The notes beneath the pieces were generated by a model, which did not search any database, was not told where the DNA came from, and worked only from the letters and a program-made list of their open reading frames with translations. DNA of 64,000 nt from contig JAHJTN010000005.1 of the NCBI GenBank assembly GCA_018829465.1, forward strand, positions 496,001-560,000, read 5' to 3'. Shown in pieces: positions 46,191 through 55,680 of this stretch; the first letter of the stretch is position 1; each line of letters starts with the position of its first letter. The DNA comes from Bacteroidota bacterium (lineage in GTDB: Bacteria > Bacteroidota > Bacteroidia > Flavobacteriales > Flavobacteriaceae). A program made the translations under genes and the position numbers.

Positions 46191-47519
46191 ATGCATTGGG
46201 AACAACTCCTCTCGCTCAAACGCTTTGGCGACAAACACAAAAGACTGCGCAGCGAACAAGACGCGCTGCGACCGGGTTTTGATGTAGATTACGATCGAAT
46301 TATATTTTCAACACCTTTCAGATTGTTGCAAGACAAAACACAGGTGGTTCCCTTTTCAAAAACCAATTTTGTACACACCCGCCTTACGCACAGTTTGGAA
46401 GTTTCTGTGGTGGCCCGTTCGCTCGGACGCATGGTAGGCCAAGCCGTTTTAAAAAAGCACCCTTCGCTACAAGCCATACAAGGATACGCAGCCAACGATT
46501 TTGGGAGCATTACGGCTGCCGCAGCACTGGCGCATGATATTGGCAACCCGCCTTTTGGGCATTCGGGCGAAAAAGCCATAGGCCATTTTTTTACGCACGG
46601 CTCCGGTAAGGCTTACGCATCGCAACTCTCCGTTGCGCAATGGCACGACTTAACCCATTTTGAAGGCAATGCCAACGGCTACAGAATCCTAAACCGTTTT
46701 CATCAAGAAAAAGGCGGTTTAAGGCTTTCCTACGCCACTTTGGGATCCTTTATCAAATATCCAAAAGCTTCTGTGCCTGTAAAACCTTCAGCGCACATCG
46801 CACATAAAAAATATGGCTATTTCCAATCCGAAAAAGCATTCTTTGAAGATTTGGTTGCCGAATTGGGTTTGGAAAAAATCGGGAATACAGACACCTATGC
46901 CCGGCATCCGATGGTATATTTGGTGGAAGCTGCAGACGACATCTGCTATACGCTTATCGATTTTGAAGACGGCATCAACCTTGGCCTTATCCCCGAAGAG
47001 TATGCCTTGGAGTTTTTAGTGAAAATCGTAGCCGAAAACATCAATACCGATAAATACAGCAAAATGCCGTACCTCGAAGATCGCATTGCCTATTTGCGTG
47101 CCATTTCCATCAATACACTCGTCAAAGAAGCTGCCGAAATGTTTATGCAGCACGAAACGGAAATCCTTTCGGGCAGTTTTAACACCTCATTGTTGGAAAA
47201 ATCCAAATTCAAAGTGCAAATAGAAGACATCATCAAAATAAGTGTTCAAAACATCTATAGAAGTAAGGAAGTATTGGAAAAAGAATTGATGGGTTTTCGC
47301 GCCATCAACGGCCTGTTGGAAACCTATACAAACGCGGCAGTCAACAAACTTCAAGGAAAAGAAAACACATTCGACAAACTGGTATTGCAGACCTTGCCCA
47401 CACAAGTTTTGGAAGTCGCCCACAGCGATTTATATACCCAGCTGATGCAGATTTGCAGTCATGTAGCGCTGCTTACAGACAGCCAAGCCATGGATTTGAA
47501 TAAAAAACTAAACGGCTAA
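46191..47519 (+). CDS. dgt: Deoxyguanosine triphosphate triphosphohydrolase
   Basis: 442 residues. HD-superfamily dNTPase that removes triphosphate from dGTP and other dNTPs. Metal ligands are in TRLTHSLEVSVVARSLG and AALAHDIGNPPFGHSGE; QVVPFSKTNFVHTR precedes. VEAADDICYTLIDFEDG carries the third Asp ligand. Divergent from the TonB receptor. Confidence 0.94.
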   Translation: MHWEQLLSLKRFGDKHKRLRSEQDALRPGFDVDYDRIIFSTPFRLLQDKTQVVPFSKTNFVHTRLTHSLEVSVVARSLGRMVGQAVLKKHPSLQAIQGYAANDFGSITAAAALAHDIGNPPFGHSGEKAIGHFFTHGSGKAYASQLSVAQWHDLTHFEGNANGYRILNRFHQEKGGLRLSYATLGSFIKYPKASVPVKPSAHIAHKKYGYFQSEKAFFEDLVAELGLEKIGNTDTYARHPMVYLVEAADDICYTLIDFEDGINLGLIPEEYALEFLVKIVAENINTDKYSKMPYLEDRIAYLRAISINTLVKEAAEMFMQHETEILSGSFNTSLLEKSKFKVQIEDIIKISVQNIYRSKEVLEKELMGFRAINGLLETYTNAAVNKLQGKENTFDKLVLQTLPTQVLEVAHSDLYTQLMQICSHVALLTDSQAMDLNKKLNG

Positions 47520-47554
47520 TTTGTATGTTTTTTCTGATTTTACATTTTTTTAGA

Positions 47555-47562
47555 TATTTTTG
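47555..47562 (+). promoter_or_regulatory. Candidate -7 box of the T9SS BNR-repeat gene
   Basis: TATTTTTG matches TANNTTTG, 23 bases before the ATG. Confidence 0.4.
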
Positions 47563-47585
47563 TTAAAAATAAACAAACTCATTCT

Positions 47586-50546
47586 ATGAAAAAGAAGTAC
47601 CTATGGGCATTAGGCGTCGTTGCCATTCTTGTAACGGTTTCTCTCCTTTGGAAACCAAGCCCGCAAAAAGTAGAAGTCCCCACAGACGTTGCGCTGCTTA
47701 GAGCCAAGCATGCCGAATTTTTAAAAAACAGCCCCTTTAAAGAAACCCAACGCCTCAGCAAAAAAGACCGAAAAAACCGCGGTTTGCCGCCCAATCCTTA
47801 TTACGAAAGGCTGTGGGAGATGAGCATGAACCCTGCTTTAGGTCGGCCCACTTGGGAAAACATCAACCGCTTGCAGGAAGAACGCTATGCCAACAGTAAC
47901 GACCCTAGGGCCGTGAGACCTCAAAGAGCTCCGGGCGATGCCGCCGACAACCCTTGGGTAGAGCGCGGCCCCAACAACATAGGCGGACGCACGCGGGTAG
48001 TGGTTTTTGACCCCAACGATGCCACCAACCGCCGTGTGTTTGCCGGTGGCGTAAGCGGGGGGCTTTGGAAAAATGATGACATCACCAACGCAAGCTCACC
48101 GTGGACTCAGCTAACCACTGTGCCCGGACACCTCAATGTGTCGAGCTTTGCCGTAGACCCCAACAACCCTCAAATTATGTACTTAGGTACCGGCGAGCAA
48201 TACACCTTTGGCGCCGCTGTGGGCAACGGAATCTATAAAAGCACCAATGGTGGTAACAGTTGGACACGCCTCAATTTGGAAGTAGCCGTAAACGATCCGG
48301 GAAATTTAACAGGTACCAACTTAGATATCATATCCGGGATTTTTTACATAAACGATATCATTGCATGGAATAACAATGGAAATACCGAAGTGTTTGTTGG
48401 CGTCGGTAGCCATGTGTTTGGGGCAAGCAGAATTGCAGATGCCGGAAACCCGGATCAGTTTACAGGCTCACAATCGGCGGGTTTGTACAGAAGTGCCGAT
48501 GGGGGTGCCAATTGGGCACGCATAGAAGATCCCAATCCGAGTGTCTCCAGAAATTTGTCTTTTGATGTGAATGGCTTCGATTTTTATTTTACCCCTAACG
48601 ACTTTGAGATTGGCCCCGACAACAAACTTTGGATGGGCATGATCAGTACACCCGGTTTTGGTATTTCCGGCGGCGGAAAAATATTTAACTCTACCGACGG
48701 CCTCAACTGGACTGAGGTAACCACTTTGCCCAATTCCAATCGTGTAGAAATAGAAGTGTCCGCCAACGACCCTAACCGTGTGTATGCCTTGACGCAAGGG
48801 ACAACTACAGCAGCCCCCGTAAGAATTTTTTCTTCGACCAACGGCAGCACTTTTACGGCTGCCGCCACGCTGCCGGACGATGCAGACAACGGTATTCCGG
48901 CCAACGATTTTACCCGTGGGCAAGCCTTCTACGACTTGGTCATAGAGGCTGATCCTACCAATCATAACTTGGTGTACGTAGGCGGGATAGATTTGTTTAG
49001 AGGGGTTTTTAACGGAACAAATAACTTCAATTGGACACAGATTTCTAAATGGTCAAACAATGACGACCTGCAAACGCTGAGCGTGCCTTTTGTACACGCC
49101 GACCAACACGGTTTTACGTTCAGGCCGGGCAACCCCAACCAAGCTGTTTTAGGTCATGACGGCGGGGTTTCGTTTGCAAACAGCCTCTCTACGGCAGATT
49201 CCAATCCCAATGCCATTGCCACGCACAATGTCGGCTATGCCGTTACCCAGTTTTACTACGGCGACATTGCCCGGCTAACCAACCCGGCAGCCGATGATAT
49301 CGTAGGCGGAACGCAAGACAACGGCACGCAGTTTTCCAGAGCCTCAGCAGCCGGCATCAACCCATTTATTATAGAACTAGGTGGCGATGGTGCCTTTACC
49401 GAAATAGACAAAGACGGCGATTATATGATCAGTTCTTTTCCGGGAGCTACTCATGTCTTTTTAGAGTGGCCTGTAACGGCTTCCTCACCAGGATATTTTA
49501 TAGTAAATGATGGAGATGCCGGAAGCTTTATCAATACGGCCGAGTTGGACCAAAATTTAGACATTTTATATACCGATATAAGTACTACGACCAATAAAAT
49601 CGGAAGGTATTCCAATTTGAAAAGTGGAGAAATGAACATCGTTAGGGACACCCTCACAGGCGGTGACGGTATTACTCTCGATGCTTCTATTACTGCCCTT
49701 AAAGTTTCTCCTTTTGTAACTACACGCACCAACTTATACATTGGTTTGCTCAACAGCCGTTTGCTAAAAGTGACTCGGGCAGAAAGTTCCATAGCCTTGG
49801 CGCAAACCTGGTCCGAAATCACTGGTCCCGGTTTTATCGGCAGTATCTCCGATATAGAATTTGGCCAAAGCGAAAATGAAATTTTTGTGACCATGCACAA
49901 TTTTGGTGTACCCAGCCTGTGGTACACCAACGACGGTGGTGCCACTTGGCAAAACAAAGAAGGCAACCTACCCGATATACCCGTGAGGGCGGTATTGCAA
50001 GTGCCTTTTGAGAATACAGATCCTGTTACCGGCAACCTTATAGGTTTTCAGGAAGTGATCGTAGGCACCATGTTGGGCGTGTGGCGTACCCAGAATTTTC
50101 TGGATGCCAACCCCGTGTGGGTTCAGTCTCAAAACGGCATGAGCGATGTGTCTGTAGTAGATTTGGACCTGATCTTAGATCCTGTAAACCCACCCACCCC
50201 GCCTACAGCCACGGTTTTGGCTACCACCCACGGCCGAGGGATGTTTACAGGTACTTTCTCTGAACCTACATTAAGTCTCGATGACAAAAATTTTGTCCGT
50301 TCTCAACTCAAAATTTTCCCCACCTTGGCCAGCACGGAAATCAACCTGATTGCCAACAACAATTTGGGCGAAGCTCAGGTAAAAATTTACAACCTCAGCG
50401 GTCAGGAAATGCTCAGCCAAAAAATGGATTTAAACTTTGGCAACAACAACCGCCTTTTGCTCAACGGTTTCAGCAACGGAGTGTATATCCTTTCTGTGAA
50501 AGGAGAAGGCATTAGTAAAACCCAGAAGTTTGTCGTCCGCAAATAG
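47586..50546 (+). CDS. T9SS-exported protein with BNR/sortilin-type beta-propeller repeats
   Basis: 986 residues. N-terminal hydrophobic signal (LWALGVVAILVTVSLLW). Repeated Asp-box motifs (KSTNGGNSWTRLN, RSADGGANWARIE, NSTDGLNWTEV, YTNDGGATWQNKE) define a sortilin/VPS10-like propeller spanning most of the chain. The last 80 residues (LKIFPTLASTEINLIAN, VKIYNLSGQEML, GVYILSVKGEGISKTQKF) form the type A sorting domain for the type IX secretion system, so the protein is secreted or bound to the surface. Ligand or substrate unknown. Confidence 0.88.
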   Translation: MKKKYLWALGVVAILVTVSLLWKPSPQKVEVPTDVALLRAKHAEFLKNSPFKETQRLSKKDRKNRGLPPNPYYERLWEMSMNPALGRPTWENINRLQEERYANSNDPRAVRPQRAPGDAADNPWVERGPNNIGGRTRVVVFDPNDATNRRVFAGGVSGGLWKNDDITNASSPWTQLTTVPGHLNVSSFAVDPNNPQIMYLGTGEQYTFGAAVGNGIYKSTNGGNSWTRLNLEVAVNDPGNLTGTNLDIISGIFYINDIIAWNNNGNTEVFVGVGSHVFGASRIADAGNPDQFTGSQSAGLYRSADGGANWARIEDPNPSVSRNLSFDVNGFDFYFTPNDFEIGPDNKLWMGMISTPGFGISGGGKIFNSTDGLNWTEVTTLPNSNRVEIEVSANDPNRVYALTQGTTTAAPVRIFSSTNGSTFTAAATLPDDADNGIPANDFTRGQAFYDLVIEADPTNHNLVYVGGIDLFRGVFNGTNNFNWTQISKWSNNDDLQTLSVPFVHADQHGFTFRPGNPNQAVLGHDGGVSFANSLSTADSNPNAIATHNVGYAVTQFYYGDIARLTNPAADDIVGGTQDNGTQFSRASAAGINPFIIELGGDGAFTEIDKDGDYMISSFPGATHVFLEWPVTASSPGYFIVNDGDAGSFINTAELDQNLDILYTDISTTTNKIGRYSNLKSGEMNIVRDTLTGGDGITLDASITALKVSPFVTTRTNLYIGLLNSRLLKVTRAESSIALAQTWSEITGPGFIGSISDIEFGQSENEIFVTMHNFGVPSLWYTNDGGATWQNKEGNLPDIPVRAVLQVPFENTDPVTGNLIGFQEVIVGTMLGVWRTQNFLDANPVWVQSQNGMSDVSVVDLDLILDPVNPPTPPTATVLATTHGRGMFTGTFSEPTLSLDDKNFVRSQLKIFPTLASTEINLIANNNLGEAQVKIYNLSGQEMLSQKMDLNFGNNNRLLLNGFSNGVYILSVKGEGISKTQKFVVRK

Positions 50547-50564
50547 TTTTTAAACACCATATCT

Positions 50565-50607
50565 CAAAAAACCGACCCTTGTCAAAATACAAGGGTCGGT
50601 TTTTTAT
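50565..50607 (+). terminator. Terminator of the T9SS BNR-repeat gene
   Basis: AAAACCGACCCTTGT and ACAAGGGTCGGTTTT form a perfect 15-base stem around CAAAAT, followed by a T run. Confidence 0.92.
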
Positions 50608-50649
50608 TGGCTGATTTTGATGCCTCATTCATCAACGCAAGTCCGTTTG

Positions 50650-50735
50650 ACCGAGCGTAGTGTAGGCCTCATTTTAAAGACCTCAAAGCCGAAAATACCA
50701 CTCGACTGCGCTCGAGGAGACATTTACATTTTTTG
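50650..50735 (+). repeat. Dispersed intergenic repeat, family A, copy 2
   Basis: GGCCTCATTTTAAAG, then CTCGACTGCGCTCGAGGAGACATT, homologous to 806-880 and, inverted, 58966-59050. Lies in the intergenic gap after the T9SS gene. Confidence 0.75.
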
Positions 50736-50782
50736 TAAATGACATATCATTAGCAACTATTTTTTTTAATTAAGTTTTGGTT

Positions 50783-51121
50783 TTAGACATTTCCAATCAA
50801 CATATCGTTGGGATCCCAAAAAACCTTTTCAAAATCTACAATTTGATCTTGCTGCACCTCAAGGCCTTCAGATTCTAAAAGTTGCTGCATGAGTTGCGTA
50901 CCCGGAAAATGGTGTTTGCCCGTTAAGACACCTTTGCGGTTGACCACTCTGTGGGCGGGTACATCGGGCAAGCTGTGGGCGGCATTCATGGCCCAACCTA
51001 CCATGCGGGCAGATTTGCCTGTCCCTAAAAAACGTGCTATCGCACCGTAAGACGTGGCTCGCCCATGTGGAATTTGTTTGACCACCTCGTAAACCCTTTC
51101 AAAAAAACCCGTTTGCGTCAT
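50783..51121 (-). CDS. Alkyltransferase-like (ATL) DNA-binding protein
   Basis: 112 residues, the size of the MGMT DNA-binding domain. HGRATSYGAIARFLG, ARMVGWAMNA and VPAHRVVNRKGVLTG follow the MGMT pattern, but the active-site Cys of PCHR is Ala here. Such ATL proteins bind O6-alkylguanine without repairing it and hand it to nucleotide excision repair. Last gene of trmB-lysE-atl, overlapping the permease gene by four bases. Confidence 0.9.
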   Translation of the reverse strand: MTQTGFFERVYEVVKQIPHGRATSYGAIARFLGTGKSARMVGWAMNAAHSLPDVPAHRVVNRKGVLTGKHHFPGTQLMQQLLESEGLEVQQDQIVDFEKVFWDPNDMLIGNV

Positions 51122-51747
51122 AGATTTTGTAAGACTTTATATAGCGTAAAAAAGGCAATCAAAGCCGTAATCAGTCCGATGGAAAGGTTCATTCTTTTTA
51201 CGAATTTGTCGCTGGTCAGCGTGATGCGCCCGGCAAAATAGGTATAGAGATACAGCATCAGAAAAGTGCCTAGGGAAGTGCCAACCACAAAACCGATGGT
51301 ATATGGTTTTTCGAAGGTAAACCAATATTCAGAAGCAAAATAAACGCTGACAAAGGCGTAAAAAGGAATGGGAAAGACATTTAAAGCAGACAAAATGACC
51401 CCGTACCAAAACAAGTTGCGCTTGCTTCTTTTTTTGTTCATATCCATCTTGGGGCGACGAAACGCTTGCACAATAAAATACACCGATAAAAGCACAAATA
51501 TGAGCAGGCCAAAGCGCTCCAAATAGAGCACGACATCTGTTTTTCGGGATAGGAATTTTGCAAAAAACAAGCCTACCGAAGCTTGAACGCTCACCACCAA
51601 GGAAGCGCCTATGGCAAAGACGAGTCCGCGAATACGGCCATCGCGCATGGTGATTTTTGCGGCATTCATATTGAGCAATCCCGGCGGGATGACTCCGGCT
51701 AAGGCGAGCGCAGTGCCCAACAACAAATGACCGAGTAGATTTGTCAT
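51118..51747 (-). CDS. LysE-family amino-acid exporter
   Basis: 209 residues, six helices. The N-terminal segment LALAGVIPPGLLNMNAAKI with the PPG motif is the LysE/RhtB hallmark. Substrate unknown. Four-base ATGA overlaps with both trmB upstream and the ATL gene downstream show tight co-translation. Confidence 0.85.
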   Translation of the reverse strand: MTNLLGHLLLGTALALAGVIPPGLLNMNAAKITMRDGRIRGLVFAIGASLVVSVQASVGLFFAKFLSRKTDVVLYLERFGLLIFVLLSVYFIVQAFRRPKMDMNKKRSKRNLFWYGVILSALNVFPIPFYAFVSVYFASEYWFTFEKPYTIGFVVGTSLGTFLMLYLYTYFAGRITLTSDKFVKRMNLSIGLITALIAFFTLYKVLQNL

Positions 51748-52421
51748 GGGTGCAATTTAAAACAAATGTATGTGATTGGCTTCTCTTGCGCCAAATATTG
51801 TTTTTCGTAGAAAGTTTGCACCTGAGTCACCAAGCTCGGACTTTCCGGATTGTTGTACACGTGGTGATGCGCATAGCAAATTTCGTGTCCCAATCCTTGA
51901 AGCAATCCTAGGGTATAGCCGTGCATAAACTCGCTATCAGTTTTCAGATGAATCAAACCGCCGGGCTTGAGCACGCTTCTGTATTTTTCCAAAAAATCGG
52001 GGTTGGTCATGCGGTGCTTTGTCCTTTTGTACTTAATCTGTGGATCGGGAAAAGTAATCCAAATTTCTGAAACCTCGCCCGGTGCAAAAGCTTTGTCTAT
52101 CAATTCGATTTGGGTTCTCAAGAAGCCAACATTAGACAAGTTTTTCTCTTGCGCGGTTTTGGCGCCACGCCAAAACCGCGCCCCTTTGATATCAACCCCC
52201 ACGAAGTTTTTCATGGGAAACATTTCGGCCATCGCCACGCTGTACTCGCCTTTGCCACAACCCAATTCGAGTACCAAATCGCCCGAATTGCCAAAAAACC
52301 GGTTGTGCCAATGGCCTTTGAGTGCAAAATCGTTTGTTAACAAATCTTCACGTGAAGGCTGAATCACATGACTGAATGTTTCGTTTTCTTTAAATCGCTT
52401 GCGTTTGTTTTTACTGCCCAC
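51744..52421 (-). CDS. trmB: tRNA (guanine-N7)-methyltransferase
   Basis: 225 residues from a GTG start at 52421 (VGSKNKRKRFKENETF, the usual N-terminus in Flavobacteriia). SAM-binding LVLELGCGKGEYSVAMAE, then WITFPDPQIKYKRTKHRM, the TrmB signature. It methylates G46 of tRNA. The much longer open frame to 52580 would run into the divergent glycosyltransferase gene and is not supported. Confidence 0.92.
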   Translation of the reverse strand: MGSKNKRKRFKENETFSHVIQPSREDLLTNDFALKGHWHNRFFGNSGDLVLELGCGKGEYSVAMAEMFPMKNFVGVDIKGARFWRGAKTAQEKNLSNVGFLRTQIELIDKAFAPGEVSEIWITFPDPQIKYKRTKHRMTNPDFLEKYRSVLKPGGLIHLKTDSEFMHGYTLGLLQGLGHEICYAHHHVYNNPESPSLVTQVQTFYEKQYLAQEKPITYICFKLHP

Positions 52422-52503
52422 GGTGTAATTTAAAATTTTGGTAAAATTAAGGAAATATACACTTTGGCGAACATGCTTAAGTTTGCAATTATATTTTACT
52501 ATT

Positions 52504-53565
52504 ATGACGCGCCCCCGAAAAATTCTTGTTGCGCCTCTCAATTGGGGATTGGGACACGCGACAAGATGTATTCCCATCATTAAAGCCTTGCAAAAAAATC
52601 AATTTGAGCCTGTGTTGGCATCGGACGGACAGGCACTTGCTTTGCTGCGAAAAGAATTTCCGGAAATGGAATCGCATGAAATGGCATCATATAACATCGA
52701 ATATGCAAAAAACGGAAAGCATTTTAAGTGGAAGCTCATTACTGAAATTCCAAACATGATTAATGCCGTGGTACGGGAACACAAATTTGTAAAAAAAATG
52801 GTTGACAAAGGCGAAATCGCCGGTATTATTTCCGACAACCGCTTGGGTGCTTATGACAAAAGGGTTCCTTCTATTTTTATCACACATCAGCTCAATGTTT
52901 TGACCGGAAATACCACCTATTTGACCAGTAAAATGCACCATTTTTTTATTCAAAATTTCAACGAATGTTGGGTGCCCGATTTTGAAGCTGCAGACAATCT
53001 TTCGGGCAAATTGGGCCATTTGAAAAGAAGCCGTTTAAAAGTCAAATATATAGGGCCACTCAGTAGATTTGAGAAAAATGACAGTCATAAAATCTACGAC
53101 TTAATGATTATTCTCTCTGGACCGGAACCTCAGCGTACCATGTTGGAAGACAAACTTTTTAACCAAGTGAAACACTATCCGGGTAAGGTTTTGTTTGTAC
53201 GCGGAAAGGTTGAAGACGAGCAGGAAATTTTTTCTGTTCTCAATACAACGGTCTATAATTTTATGACTTCTTCCGAATTGGAAACAGCCATCAATGCCAG
53301 CGACAAAGTACTGTCTAGAAGCGGATACACCACCATTATGGATTTGGCCAGATTAGAGAAAAAAGCTTTTTTTATTCCCACTCCCGGGCAGTACGAACAA
53401 GAATACCTTGCCAAAAGGCTCAATTTTAAAGGCATTGCACCTATGGAAACCCAAGAACGATTTTCGATGGAAAATTTGGCTAAACTCGATTTATTCAGCG
53501 GATTCCGCAGCGCCGGCAGAACGGAAGACTTTGGTGCTCTTTTTCACCTTTTCGAGGGTAAATGA
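52504..53565 (+). CDS. MurG-like glycosyltransferase
   Basis: 353 residues. GT-B fold: N-terminal APLNWGLGHATRCIPIIKAL and C-terminal ASDKVLSRSGYTTIMDLARL, then FIPTPGQYEQEYLA (nucleotide-sugar binding). It resembles the UDP-GlcNAc transferase family without being MurG itself. Start at ATG 52504. Its 3' end overlaps the convergent histidine kinase gene by 75 bases. Confidence 0.82.
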   Translation: MTRPRKILVAPLNWGLGHATRCIPIIKALQKNQFEPVLASDGQALALLRKEFPEMESHEMASYNIEYAKNGKHFKWKLITEIPNMINAVVREHKFVKKMVDKGEIAGIISDNRLGAYDKRVPSIFITHQLNVLTGNTTYLTSKMHHFFIQNFNECWVPDFEAADNLSGKLGHLKRSRLKVKYIGPLSRFEKNDSHKIYDLMIILSGPEPQRTMLEDKLFNQVKHYPGKVLFVRGKVEDEQEIFSVLNTTVYNFMTSSELETAINASDKVLSRSGYTTIMDLARLEKKAFFIPTPGQYEQEYLAKRLNFKGIAPMETQERFSMENLAKLDLFSGFRSAGRTEDFGALFHLFEGK

Positions 53566-54582
53566 AAATTCAGAACCCACGCCAAATTCGCTTTCTACAT
53601 ATATTTTTTCACCGTGCGCTTCCACGATGTGCTTCACGATAGACAATCCCAACCCGGATCCGCCTTCTTCTCTGGAACCGCTTTGATCTACCCTGTAAAA
53701 TCGTTCAAACAAACGCGGAATATGTTCTTTTTTGATGCCTTCTCCGTTGTCTGTCACCCGAACTAAAATTTTGTGTTGCGTCAAAGACTCTATACTAATT
53801 TCCGTGGTTCCGTCTTTTTTCCCGTATTTGATGGAATTGACGATTAAATTGGTTACCACTTGCTTGATGCGTTCCATATCGGCATACACCATAATGGGTT
53901 CGTTGTAAACGGTATCAAAAGTGAGCGTAATTTGACTTTTGACGGCTTTCATCTCCAAGAGTTCCATCACGTTCTGAATGAGTTCTACGATATCAAAAGA
54001 TTCTTTATAGAGGTTGAGGTTACCCGTTTCAAGTTTGGTAATCATGTCTAAATCATTCACAATATAGATGAGCCGTTCTACGCCCAAGTTGGCTCTTTTC
54101 AGGTATTTCTGCACAGTTTTTTTTTCTTTTACATTCCCGCTGAGCAAGGTGAGGATGTAGCCTTGCACGGTAAAAAGGGGTGTTTTGAGCTCGTGAGAAA
54201 TATTGCCGATAAAGTCTTTGCGGTAGTTTTCCCGAATCTTTAACGCTTCAATTTCCAACTTCTTATCCGTAGCAAATTTGGAAACCTCCTTGGTCAAAGT
54301 TGCCATGTCAGTAGTGATGGGCTGGCTGTCTATGCTGGTAGATTCCAAAAGGGAAACTTGGTCGTAAATTTTTTTGATGCGCTTGTAAATAAATTTCTCA
54401 ACGCGAAATTGGATGACAAAAAATGAGGCGAAAAACACAATACAACCTTGCGCAAAAGTGTAGGCAAGCGAAAATTGGGCCAAATAGAACTGAAATAAAA
54501 GTGAAGACGCAGATAAAATCAGGGTAATATACAGCGAGGTACGAAACGCAAACCGATATGTACGCCGAAATTTGATGGCCAT
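53491..54582 (-). CDS. PhoR-like sensor histidine kinase
   Basis: 363 residues. Two N-terminal membrane helices (to about residue 55), no PAS domain visible, HisKA with GNISHELKTPLFTVQGY, and HATPase with NLIVNSIKYGK, VRVTDNGEGI and GSGLGLSIVKHIVEAHG. Its start lies one base after the stop of the response regulator gene. The layout is of PhoR-type kinases of Bacteroidota; the signal is not shown by the sequence. Confidence 0.9.
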   Translation of the reverse strand: MAIKFRRTYRFAFRTSLYITLILSASSLLFQFYLAQFSLAYTFAQGCIVFFASFFVIQFRVEKFIYKRIKKIYDQVSLLESTSIDSQPITTDMATLTKEVSKFATDKKLEIEALKIRENYRKDFIGNISHELKTPLFTVQGYILTLLSGNVKEKKTVQKYLKRANLGVERLIYIVNDLDMITKLETGNLNLYKESFDIVELIQNVMELLEMKAVKSQITLTFDTVYNEPIMVYADMERIKQVVTNLIVNSIKYGKKDGTTEISIESLTQHKILVRVTDNGEGIKKEHIPRLFERFYRVDQSGSREEGGSGLGLSIVKHIVEAHGEKIYVESEFGVGSEFSFTLEKVKKSTKVFRSAGAAESAE

Positions 54583-54583
54583 T

Positions 54584-55273
54584 TTATCCTATAAACTTAT
54601 ACCCGATGCCTTTAACGGTTTTGAACATATCCTCTCCAATTTTTTCGCGAAGTTTACGGATGTGTACGTCGATGGTACGGCCGCCTACAACCACTTCATT
54701 GCCCCAAACTTTATCGAGAATTTCTTCACGTTTAAACACCTTTCCGGGTTTTGAACACAACAAAGATAGCAATTCAAATTCTTTACGTGGCAAAATCATT
54801 TCTATGCCGTTCATTTCAATTTTGTACTCCTCTCTGTTGATAATCAAATTGCCGATAGTCACCACCGAATCTTCCGCAGTTTCTTCAGTTTCCTTAAGCC
54901 TGCGGAGCAGGCCTTTTACTTTGCTCACCAATACTTTGGGCTTGATGGGTTTAGTGATGTAGTCGTCTGCACCGGCATCATATCCGGCCACCATGGAGTA
55001 GTCCTCGCCCCTGGCTGTGAAGAAAGTGATGATGGTGTTTTTGAGTTCGGAAATATCTCGAATACGCTCGCAGGCTTCAATACCATCCATCTCCGGCATC
55101 ATCACATCGAGAATGATGAGGTGCGGTAAATATTTTTTGGCTTTTTTAATGGCCTCCACACCGTTGGCCGCCGTGATAACATTGTAGCCTTCTGCGGAAA
55201 GGTTGACGCCCACAATTTCTAAAATATCCGGTTCGTCATCGACCAACAAGATTTTGATGTCTTTTTTCTTCAT
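54584..55273 (-). CDS. PhoB/OmpR-family response regulator
   Basis: 229 residues. Receiver domain with acceptor Asp in LIILDVMMPEMDG and conserved Lys in DDYITKPIKP; C-terminal winged helix with KVFKREEILDKVWG, VGGRTIDVHIRKLREKIG. OmpR/PhoB-type proteins bind tandem direct repeats spaced one helical turn, as found upstream of the PiT and TonB genes. Whether it is the phosphate regulator is inferred. Confidence 0.92.
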   Translation of the reverse strand: MKKKDIKILLVDDEPDILEIVGVNLSAEGYNVITAANGVEAIKKAKKYLPHLIILDVMMPEMDGIEACERIRDISELKNTIITFFTARGEDYSMVAGYDAGADDYITKPIKPKVLVSKVKGLLRRLKETEETAEDSVVTIGNLIINREEYKIEMNGIEMILPRKEFELLSLLCSKPGKVFKREEILDKVWGNEVVVGGRTIDVHIRKLREKIGEDMFKTVKGIGYKFIG

Positions 55274-55680
55274 CTATCTGTATTTTAGTTGTTTATTATA
55301 AAAAAGTATGTCAAACTTATCCTTGAAATTTGCCTGTAAACTGCAAAAGACATTATTTTCAAATCGCACTTTACCTTTGTGTTAACACCCAAATTTGGCT
55401 CGATTGTTGGGTAAAGATAATACTTATTGAAGTTTCATACATTTTTTACAACTTTATAACGATTCCGTAATGTTTGCTTTACAATGAACCACGTCCACAC
55501 ACAGGGTCTCTGTGCCTGAAATGACTTTATTTTATCGTACTGTATCGCTTCTTCAGCTGTCATAATCTCGTGTGGATTTCCTACAATATTTTTACAAAAT
55601 ACCGGCGTTTACAGCCTGAAAAACTACCTTTTGTTTTTTTTAAACATGCCTCCGGAAAAAAAGGCTGCAACCTAAAAAGA
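55274..55680. other. 407-base intergenic region upstream of the two-component operon
   Basis: Holds a candidate -7 box for the regulator gene and two short palindromes, GTGTTAACAC (55379) and CCAAATTTGG (55389). No gene or RNA recognised. Confidence 0.5.
55312..55319 (-). promoter_or_regulatory. Candidate -7 box of the two-component operon
   Basis: TAAGTTTG on the minus strand, 38 bases before the regulator ATG. Confidence 0.45.

Noticed and set aside
55379-55388. GTGTTAACAC as a Pho box for autoregulation of the two-component genes
   Set aside because: A single palindrome without the 11-base-spaced second unit seen at the other two sites.
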